Shown piece after piece: positions 6,555 to 11,622 of a stretch of DNA of 11,622 bases. The position numbers were made by a program, and so were the translations under genes. The stretch is from NCBI GenBank assembly GCA_030537915.1, contig JAUNUZ010000035.1:1-11622 (forward strand), given 5' to 3'. Below the pieces are notes generated by a model. It worked only from the letters and a program-made list of their open reading frames with translations, searched no databases and had not been told where the DNA came from. Position 1 is the stretch's first letter. Each line of letters begins with the position of its first letter. This DNA is from Micrococcales bacterium. GTDB lineage: Bacteria > Actinomycetota > Actinomycetes > Actinomycetales > Dermatophilaceae.

Positions 6555-7325
6555 CTAAACCTCGTACGTCACCCCGGGCTGGGCCATCTCGACGACGCCG
6601 GGCCACACGGTCTCGGCCTGCTCGCGGCAGACGTCCGGATCGTTCCAGGTCGGCAGGTGGGTCAGCATGAGGCGGCGGACGCCGGTCGCCCGGACCACGG
6701 CGCGGGCCGCACGCGAGCCGCTCATATGCACCCCTACCTTGGCGTCGTCCCTGCCGTCGACGAAGGCGCAGTCGGCGAGCACGAGGTCGGCGTCGACGCA
6801 GAGCTCGCTCAGCTCGTCGCACAGGTCCGTGTCACCGGTGTAGGCGAGCACCGCGCCGTCGGCCTGGACACGCAGGCCGTAGGCCTGCACTGGGTGCCGC
6901 ACGGGAACAGGCGTGATCACGAACGGCCCGATGACAATCGGCTCGCGGGCCCCGATCTCCCGGAAGTCCAGGTAGGGCCCAAGCGGTTCGGGTGCCTCGA
7001 CCCCGTACGCCCGCGCCAGGCGCTCGGCCGCCCCGACCGGGGCGTATACCGGAAGCACGGCATCCGGCAGCTTCACCGGGTTGTAGCAGCGCATGACCTT
7101 CAGACCGCACAGGTCGAGGCAGTGGTCGGGGTGTAGATGGGACAGCACGACAGCGTCGAGCGCCATCGGGTCGAGGTGGCGCTGCATCGCCCCGAGGGCT
7201 CCGCTGCCGAAGTCGAGGGCGACCCTCCAGGTCCGGCCCTCGTGCTCGGCGGTGACGACGTAGCAGGAGGCCGGCGACTCCGGCCCTGCGAAGCTGCCGG
7301 AGCAGCCGACGATGAGCAGCTTCAT
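6555..7325 (-). CDS. Metallo-beta-lactamase-fold phosphodiesterase, Rv1339-like (probable cAMP phosphodiesterase)
   Basis: A 256-residue tRNase Z-like hydrolase. The metal site is complete: His63-x-His65-x-Asp67-His68 in SHLHPDHC, His144 (VRHP), Asp165 (YTGDTD), His200 (HMSG, the catalytic-His position of this group) and His223 (LTHLP). It lacks the long flexible arm of true tRNase Z, so tRNA processing is unlikely. Gene order murI - this gene - rph - rdgB equals M. tuberculosis Rv1338-Rv1341, and Rv1339 has been reported to hydrolyse cAMP. The cAMP assignment is therefore by family and synteny and not directly visible. The ATG overlaps the murI stop as ATGA, indicating coupled translation. 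There is no signal peptide, so it is cytosolic. Confidence 0.88.
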   Translation of the reverse strand: MKLLIVGCSGSFAGPESPASCYVVTAEHEGRTWRVALDFGSGALGAMQRHLDPMALDAVVLSHLHPDHCLDLCGLKVMRCYNPVKLPDAVLPVYAPVGAAERLARAYGVEAPEPLGPYLDFREIGAREPIVIGPFVITPVPVRHPVQAYGLRVQADGAVLAYTGDTDLCDELSELCVDADLVLADCAFVDGRDDAKVGVHMSGSRAARAVVRATGVRRLMLTHLPTWNDPDVCREQAETVWPGVVEMAQPGVTYEV

Positions 7326-8188
7326 GCCATGACCCGCTCGCGCTCGACGGTCAGCTCGTCGATCTCGGGGCCGAGGAAGCGCCTGGCCAGCCTGCGAAAC
7401 TCCTCGGGGTCACCGGTCGTGCGGAACTTGTGGCTAGGCCCGCCGCGGAGGCCGCTGCCGATCCCGGGATTGGATCCGCCGCCGACCGGAGGTAGGGCCA
7501 GGTCAGCCCGGTCTGCGAGCACCCGATAGACGTCTTTGGCCGTCTCCTCCGCGGAGGATACGAGCGTGACCAGGTCGCCCATGACGTAGGAGATGACCCC
7601 CGTCAACAGGGGGTAGTGGGTGCACCCGAGGATCAGGGTGTCGACATCGGCCTCGACGAGTGGTGCGAGGTATTCGCGCGCAACGCTGAGCAACTCGTCC
7701 CCGCCCGTGACGCCGGCCTCGACGAACTCGACGAACCTCGGACATGCCCGGCTCATCACGCGCAGCTGCGGCGCCGCCGCGAACGCGTCCGGATACGCCC
7801 TTGAGCGGTGGGTTCCCGCGGTGGAGATGACACCGAGCCGCGCGTTGCGCGTCGCCGCCGCTGCGCGCCGGACCGCCGGGCGGATCACCTCGACGACCGG
7901 CACGTTGTAGCGTTCGCGGGCGTCGTGCAGCATCGCGGCACTGGCCGTGTTGCACGCGATGACAAGCAGCTTGACCCGTGACTCGACGAGGCGGTCGAGG
8001 CACTCCAGCGCCAGCTGTCGGGTCTGCGCGATGGGCCGGGGTCCGTAAGGCGCCCGGGCCGTATCTCCCAGGTAGGTGATCGACTCGTGGGGCAGCTGGT
8101 CCAGCACGGCTCGCGCGACCGTCAGACCTCCGTAACCGGAGTCGAAAATGCCGATCGGAGCGTCCACACCTGCGAGGATACGGTCCAT
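7322..8188 (-). CDS. murI: Glutamate racemase
   Basis: A 288-residue cofactor-independent racemase that supplies D-glutamate for peptidoglycan. The two catalytic cysteines are Cys79 (IACNTAS) and Cys189 (LGCTHYPLL), with His191 beside the second. Substrate contacts are Asp16-Ser17 (FDSGYGG) and GDTARAPYG at 41-49. The C-terminus carries a Gly-rich segment ([10 protein letters not shown]) and RRFLG. ATG at 8188 is chosen because the family N-terminus follows within ten residues (APIGIFDSG); upstream codons are the antisense end of the ABC ATPase gene region. The ribosome binding site is weak. It begins 76 bases after the ABC ATPase gene and ends in the ATGA overlap with the phosphodiesterase gene. 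Confidence 0.95.
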   Translation of the reverse strand: MDRILAGVDAPIGIFDSGYGGLTVARAVLDQLPHESITYLGDTARAPYGPRPIAQTRQLALECLDRLVESRVKLLVIACNTASAAMLHDARERYNVPVVEVIRPAVRRAAAATRNARLGVISTAGTHRSRAYPDAFAAAPQLRVMSRACPRFVEFVEAGVTGGDELLSVAREYLAPLVEADVDTLILGCTHYPLLTGVISYVMGDLVTLVSSAEETAKDVYRVLADRADLALPPVGGGSNPGIGSGLRGGPSHKFRTTGDPEEFRRLARRFLGPEIDELTVERERVMA

Positions 8189-8200
8189 TGCGTCTGCCCA

Positions 8201-8220
8201 CGCACGCACGTACGCGTGCG
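8201..8220. repeat. Hairpin just upstream of murI
   Basis: CGCACGC (8201-8207) and GCGTGCG (8214-8220) form a 7-bp stem with loop ACGTAC, 13 bases before the murI ATG on the minus strand. The 76-base gap holds no other gene. The structure could be a weak terminator for the ABC genes or a leader structure of murI; there is no T-run. Confidence 0.35.
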
Positions 8221-8264
8221 ATCTGCCACGTGAGACGCGTTCACATGGGTGTTGCGGCGCGCCC

Positions 8265-9188
8265 CTAGCGCTCGGGCCGAAGTGGCCGGGCCGGGGTCGA
8301 GCCGATGGCCCGGCCGGCGCCGTCGGCGAGCGCGGCATGCCGGACCGCATGCGCCTCGTCCTCGGCGCCAGGGTCCACGTGCGTCGGATCGAGGACACGC
8401 TGTAGGAACGTGCGAGTCCGCTCCTCGCGCGGTTGACCGAGTACCTCCGAGGGCGGGCCCTCCTCGACGATCACCCCGCCGTCCATGAAGATGACCCGGT
8501 CCGCTACGTCACGCGCGAAGGCCATCTCGTGGGTGACGACCAGCATCGTCATGCCCTCGGCAGCGAGGCGGCGCATCACCGAGAGCACGTCACCGACGAG
8601 CTCGGGGTCCAGCGCGGAGGTCGGCTCGTCGAAGAGCATGAGCTCGGGATCCATGGACAGCGCCCTGGCGATCGCGACGCGCTGTTGCTGGCCGCCCGAG
8701 AGCTGAGCGGGGTGGGAGTGGCCGCGGTCCCCGAGGCCGACCTTTTCGAGGTTGAGCTGCGCGACTCGACGCGCCTCGTCGGCGCTGCGGCCGAGGACCG
8801 AGCGTTGCGCGATCGTGCAGTTCTCCGTGGCCGTCAGGTGGGGAAAGAGGTTGAACTGCTGAAAGACCATGCCGACCCGGCGGCGCACGGCGTCGATGTC
8901 GCAGTCCGGATCGCTGACCTCCTCGCCGGTCACCGTGATGCGTCCGGCGGTCAGCTGCTCAAGCAGGTTGACACACCGCAGCAGGGTTGACTTGCCTGAG
9001 CCCGAGGGCCCGATGACGCACACCACCTCGCCGCGACGGACCACGGTGTCGATACCCGTGAGAACCTCCAGTTTGCCGAACGACTTGTGCAAGCCCTCGA
9101 CGACGACGACCTCGTCGCCGAGATCGCGGCTGCGCGAGTCAGCCGCGTTGATCGGGTTGTAGCCCTCCGAGCCTGCTGGGTTGGCCAT
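8265..9188 (-). CDS. Polar amino-acid ABC transporter, ATP-binding protein (GlnQ type)
   Basis: A 307-residue ATPase that powers the importer encoded just upstream. Walker [10 protein letters not shown] is at 60-68, the Q-loop FQQFNLFPH from 109, signature LSGGQQQR at 163-170, Walker [15 protein letters not shown] at 183-196 and the H-loop VTHEM at 218-222. FNLFPHLT and the overall pattern are typical of the polar amino-acid (GlnQ/HisP) group. A tail of about 40 residues rich in Ala/Glu/His/Arg (267-307) follows the usual family end; its role is unknown. I favour ATG at 9188 because GAGGTGA, a strong anti-16S match, ends 5 bases before it. GTG at 9197, overlapping the permease stop as GTGA, is the alternative. 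Confidence 0.93.
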   Translation of the reverse strand: MANPAGSEGYNPINAADSRSRDLGDEVVVVEGLHKSFGKLEVLTGIDTVVRRGEVVCVIGPSGSGKSTLLRCVNLLEQLTAGRITVTGEEVSDPDCDIDAVRRRVGMVFQQFNLFPHLTATENCTIAQRSVLGRSADEARRVAQLNLEKVGLGDRGHSHPAQLSGGQQQRVAIARALSMDPELMLFDEPTSALDPELVGDVLSVMRRLAAEGMTMLVVTHEMAFARDVADRVIFMDGGVIVEEGPPSEVLGQPREERTRTFLQRVLDPTHVDPGAEDEAHAVRHAALADGAGRAIGSTPARPLRPER

Positions 9189-9192
9189 GCGG

Positions 9193-9199
9193 CTCACCT
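9193..9199 (-). promoter_or_regulatory. Ribosome binding site of the ABC ATPase gene
   Basis: On the minus strand GAGGTGA lies 4-5 bases before ATG at 9188. It complements the 16S 3' end (TCACCTC) over all seven bases and overlaps the permease TGA stop, supporting the ATG over the upstream GTG. Confidence 0.5.
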
Positions 9200-10018
9200 C
9201 GCCTTCGCCGTTGTTGCCTCCAGGCGACTGACGAGGATCGTCAGCGGAAGCGTGATGAGCAGATAGCAGAAGCCGGCGACGACCAACGGCGTGAGGTTGG
9301 CGTTGGAGTTCGCCAGCTCCTTGCCGAACTTGGTGAGTTCGTAACCCCCCGCGGCCAGGCCGAGGACGTAGACCAGCGAGGAGTCCTTGAGGAGGATGAC
9401 CAGCTCGTTGGTCAGCGGCGGCATGATGATGCGGAAGGCCTGGGGCAGGACGATCTTGCGCATTGCCATCCCGGCCGGCATTCCTAGCGAGCGCGCGGCC
9501 TCCACCTGCCCCTTGGGGACCGCCTGGATCCCGGCTCGGATTGTTTCGGCCATGTAGGCGCTCGCGACCATGCCGAGCGCCACCCAGACCGTCCCGTAGG
9601 GGTCTAGGGGGATGACGAGGCCCTCGAACGCCAGCGGCAGGAGGCCGAAGGCCATGAAGACGATGATCGCAGGCAGCCCACGGAAGAACTCGATGTAGGC
9701 CCGGGCGAGCCAGCGGTAGGGACCGATGTCCGACAGGCGCATGAGCGCCAGCACGGTGCCGAAAACCAGCCCGAGGACGAAGGCTCCAGCCGTATAGACG
9801 ATGGTGTTGAGGAAGGCGCGGCCCAGCAACGGGCCGACCGTCTCCTGGACGAGCGCCGGACGCGCGAAGACGTCGATGATCTGCGGCCAGTTCGCGGTGA
9901 AGATGGCGAAGATGACCAGCCCGACGAGCACTGCGTACTGGATCATCCTGCGCCGGCGGGCGCGGCGGCGGGGGGAGCGGCGCTTGACCGCTCCCCCCTG
10001 GCGCGTGGGTGTCGTCAC
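9194..10018 (-). CDS. Polar amino-acid ABC transporter, permease protein
   Basis: A 274-residue inner-membrane subunit of the HisM/GlnP family. A very basic N-terminus ([13 protein letters not shown], about residues 11-24) precedes the first helix (27-41); further helices lie at about 70-92, 117-137, 143-160 and 240-265. FFRGLPAII (111-119) and the cytoplasmic EAA loop (Glu173-Ala-Ala, then LG at 178-179, and LPQAFR) mark the site that docks on the ATPase. GTG at 10018 is chosen: it lies 7 bases after the binding-protein stop, and homologues usually carry the basic stretch before their first helix. It has no clear ribosome binding site, and a strong 11-bp hairpin covers codons 7-17. ATG at 9946 would lose the basic leader. 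A single permease gene suggests a homodimer. Confidence 0.9.
   Translation of the reverse strand: MTTPTRQGGAVKRRSPRRRARRRRMIQYAVLVGLVIFAIFTANWPQIIDVFARPALVQETVGPLLGRAFLNTIVYTAGAFVLGLVFGTVLALMRLSDIGPYRWLARAYIEFFRGLPAIIVFMAFGLLPLAFEGLVIPLDPYGTVWVALGMVASAYMAETIRAGIQAVPKGQVEAARSLGMPAGMAMRKIVLPQAFRIIMPPLTNELVILLKDSSLVYVLGLAAGGYELTKFGKELANSNANLTPLVVAGFCYLLITLPLTILVSRLEATTAKAR
9970..9998 (-). repeat. Perfect 11-bp GC-rich hairpin at the binding-protein/permease junction
   Basis: GGGGGGAGCGG (9970-9980) and CCGCTCCCCCC (9988-9998) are exact reverse complements around a 7-base loop. The hairpin lies 27 bases after the binding-protein stop. In the chosen reading it falls inside permease codons 7-17. 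There is no T-run after it on the minus strand, so it looks more like an mRNA-stabilising or translation-damping structure than a full terminator. Confidence 0.65.
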
Positions 10019-10025
10019 GTCGTGA

Positions 10026-10949
10026 TCAGGACGACGGGCTGGCGTTCGGCGTGGCCGCGGACGAGGCGGCGGGGCTGGCCGGCTGCGGCGTGGTGCCGAA
10101 CCACTTCTTGTAGATCTCGTTGTAGGCGCCATCCTTCTTCGCGTTCGCGATCGCCGTGTTGACCTTGCCGAGGATCGCGGTCGCGTTGGCGTCGTCCTTG
10201 GCGGCGGAGATGCCGTAGTGCTCGCCGGTGTCGAATTCGGCGACGACCTCGGTGTCCGGATTGTCCTTGGCGAAGTCGAACAGCACGCCGTTGTCGTTGA
10301 TCGCGGCGTCGACGCGACCCGATTTCACGGCGTTGACCTCGAGCGGGAGGTCATCGAAGACGACGACCTCGTAGCCATTGGCGCTCGCGTTCTTCGTCGC
10401 GTACTCCTGGCCCGTCGTCTCCGTCTGGACGCCGAGCTTCTTGCCCCGCAGCGCCGCGAGGTCCTTCACGCTGGAGCCCTTCTTCACAAGGAGCGCCTGG
10501 GTCGCGTCGAAGTACGGCTCGGAGAAGGCCACCGACTTCTTACGCGCGTCCGTGATCGTCATACCGGCCGCACCGATGTCGCACTTCTTGGCCTTGAACG
10601 CGGCGCCGGACCAGATCTGCTGGAACTCGATATCGATGATCTGCTGTTCCAGGCCCATCTCCTTTGCGGCGAGGTCGACGATGTCGACGTCGAAGCCCAC
10701 GATCTTGCCGTCTTTGTTGAACTGGAACGGCTTGTAGGCCATGTGGGTGCAGACCGTGAGCTTGCCGGGGTTGACGAGCTTGAGGCCACCGTCCGCGCCT
10801 GCGCTGGCGGTGCCTGCGGATCCGGCGTCACCGGATCCGGAGGATCCACAGCCGGCGAGGGCCACGGGGACGAGCGCCGCACAGGCGGCGGCGGTGACGG
10901 CACGCAGCATGCGCGAGCGCACGCGGGGACGGCGGGGGGTACTGAACAA
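10026..10949 (-). CDS. Polar amino-acid ABC transporter, substrate-binding lipoprotein (SBP family 3)
   Basis: A 307-residue extracellular solute-binding protein. A twin-basic n-region and a hydrophobic core end in the lipobox LAGC, so Cys34 should be lipidated and anchored to the membrane. A Gly/Ser linker (35-55) leads to the family 3 fold: GFDVDI (85-90), TITDARKKS with Arg136 for the ligand carboxylate, FSEPYF (142-147), and Asp219 (AIND) for the amino group. Cys67 and Cys123 may form a disulfide. The tail is Pro/Ala/Ser-rich. The start is TTG at 10949, because AGGAGG lies 6 bases upstream; ATG at 10910 has no such site. The exact amino acid cannot be read from sequence. It is the first gene of the SBP-permease-ATPase set. 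Confidence 0.93.
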   Translation of the reverse strand: MFSTPRRPRVRSRMLRAVTAAACAALVPVALAGCGSSGSGDAGSAGTASAGADGGLKLVNPGKLTVCTHMAYKPFQFNKDGKIVGFDVDIVDLAAKEMGLEQQIIDIEFQQIWSGAAFKAKKCDIGAAGMTITDARKKSVAFSEPYFDATQALLVKKGSSVKDLAALRGKKLGVQTETTGQEYATKNASANGYEVVVFDDLPLEVNAVKSGRVDAAINDNGVLFDFAKDNPDTEVVAEFDTGEHYGISAAKDDANATAILGKVNTAIANAKKDGAYNEIYKKWFGTTPQPASPAASSAATPNASPSS

Positions 10950-10955
10950 GGGAAG

Positions 10956-10961
10956 CCTCCT
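10956..10961 (-). promoter_or_regulatory. Ribosome binding site that selects a TTG start for the binding protein
   Basis: AGGAGG on the minus strand lies exactly 6 bases upstream of TTG at 10949. The internal ATG (10910) and a longer frame from 11012 lack any comparable site. The gap from here to the DUF2017 stop (10962-11084) should hold the promoter; only a weak TTGCGT/TTTAGC pair with 16-base spacing is visible. Confidence 0.6.
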
Positions 10962-11084
10962 GGACGGGATGTCGTGAGCGCGATTCTCACCCACTGCACC
11001 GACAACTTCCACCGACCTGGCTAAACCCGCCTGTCACGATCACGCAACGGGGGGGCGATCCGGTGCGGCCGTCATCTGCCCGAT

Positions 11085-11622
11085 TCAGGGCAACAATGCG
11101 CCGGCCAGGCTCTCCTGCAACCATGTTGTGAAGTCGTAGGCGAGCACGAGCGGCAGCCGCGGGTCGTCCTCGGAGGCGTCGGCCAGCTCGGCCTCTACCG
11201 CTTCGACGTCGCCTTCGCCGCTCAGCCCGAGACGCTGGCCGAGCACCAGCCGCACGTCGGTGAGTGCCACGAGGAAGGCCTGCGCCGTGACCGCATCCAG
11301 CGTGATGCGACCGCGCTCGTCGGCCGTCTCCAGGGCAGCCAGGGCCACGTCGATCCGAGCGACTTTGCCCACTCGCACGGACTCCCCCGGCCCCTGCCGG
11401 AATTGCGCTGCGGCGAAGGGGTCGTCCCGGTGGCCATCGGGCAATAGGCGATGTAGTGCTGGATCGTCCCCCAAGCCGGTCAGCCCGGCCAGCGCGGCCC
11501 GAACGTCACTGATCATCGCCGCCTCGATCGCCTCGATGGGGTCCGACGGCGGATCGTCCGGGTCCACGTCGGCAGCTGTCGCGGGCGGGGCGGGCGGGGC
11601 GGCCGACTCCAGCAGCTGCCGG
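11085..11622 (-). CDS. DUF2017 family protein, partial (5' end beyond the window)
   Basis: The frame is open from the TGA at 11087-11085 to the right window edge, about 178 residues. The edge sequence RQLLES resembles the early helix of the family, so the GTG at 11567 is probably not the true start. Family features are DPALHRLLPDGHRDDPFAAAQFR, an alpha-helical middle (VGKVARIDVALAALE), AFLVALTDVRLVLGQRLGL, and the C-terminal YDFTTWLQESL. An Ala/Pro/Asp-rich insert lies near residues 7-29 of the visible part. Proteins of this type are usually encoded next to clpS in actinobacteria, so clpS may lie just outside to the right. The biochemical role is unknown to me. Confidence 0.85.
   Translation of the reverse strand, partial: RQLLESAAPPAPPATAADVDPDDPPSDPIEAIEAAMISDVRAALAGLTGLGDDPALHRLLPDGHRDDPFAAAQFRQGPGESVRVGKVARIDVALAALETADERGRITLDAVTAQAFLVALTDVRLVLGQRLGLSGEGDVEAVEAELADASEDDPRLPLVLAYDFTTWLQESLAGALLP

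Noticed and set aside
6225..7136. 303-codon plus-strand open frame
   Set aside because: Antisense to rph and the phosphodiesterase, both unmistakable genes.
8189..8398. N-terminal extension of murI
   Set aside because: The extension would overlap the ATPase gene end in another frame and has no similarity to MurI; the family N-terminus begins just after ATG 8188.
10815..10855. Three GGATCC repeats near the lipoprotein linker
   Set aside because: They encode a Gly/Ser/Asp spacer after the lipobox; low-complexity codon repetition explains them.
10218..11024. 268-codon plus-strand open frame antisense to the binding protein
   Set aside because: The binding protein has a lipobox and family motifs; the antisense frame has none.
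11577..11602. G/C tract (gcgggcgggg type) as a regulatory repeat
   Set aside because: In frame it encodes an Ala/Pro stretch of the DUF2017 protein, so simple codon bias suffices.

Overview
The window reads as chromosomal core sequence from a high-GC actinobacterium (Actinomycetota; I cannot fix the order). The evidence is strong G/C bias at third codon positions, frequent GTG and TTG starts, actinobacterial families (DUF3618, DUF2017, a GroES-like small protein), and a murI - MBL phosphodiesterase - rph - rdgB gene order like that of Mycobacterium tuberculosis Rv1338-Rv1341. I see no insertion sequence, phage gene, CRISPR array or integrase.

Left part (1-4839, mostly + strand). A secreted copper-binding CopC-type protein with a C-terminal membrane anchor converges on a tRNA-Lys(CTT), with a shared hairpin between them. 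A two-gene threonine catabolic operon follows: tdh (threonine 3-dehydrogenase) and kbl (2-amino-3-ketobutyrate CoA ligase), which turn threonine into glycine and acetyl-CoA. Next come a leftward pair, a small DUF3618 membrane protein overlapping a GroES-like gene, and the divergent peroxiredoxin gene bcp. The GroES-like gene holds the best anomaly in the window. Its frame is cut by a TAG exactly where GroES proteins carry a conserved Tyr, and the missing last strand (VLLRERDVHAV) is still encoded in frame beyond the stop.

Right part (4840-11622, all - strand). From right to left: the 3' part of a DUF2017 gene running off the window, a complete polar amino-acid ABC importer (lipoprotein binding protein, permease, ATPase), murI (glutamate racemase), an Rv1339-like metallo-beta-lactamase-fold phosphodiesterase (probably a cAMP phosphodiesterase), rph (RNase PH), rdgB (ITP/XTP pyrophosphatase), a hairpin terminator candidate, and tRNA-Leu(TAG). 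Several junctions are 4-base stop/start overlaps (murI/MBL ATGA, rph/rdgB GTGA), which suggests translational coupling. In M. tuberculosis the interval between the DUF2017-type gene and murI holds mec-cysO-cysM and a rhomboid gene; here an amino-acid importer sits there.

Nothing here looks like a wholly new system. The items that merit a second look are the amber-interrupted GroES-like gene, the perfect 11-bp hairpin at the binding-protein/permease junction, the phosphodiesterase embedded in the cell-wall/RNA/nucleotide-hygiene operon, and the importer in the cysteine-synthesis slot.
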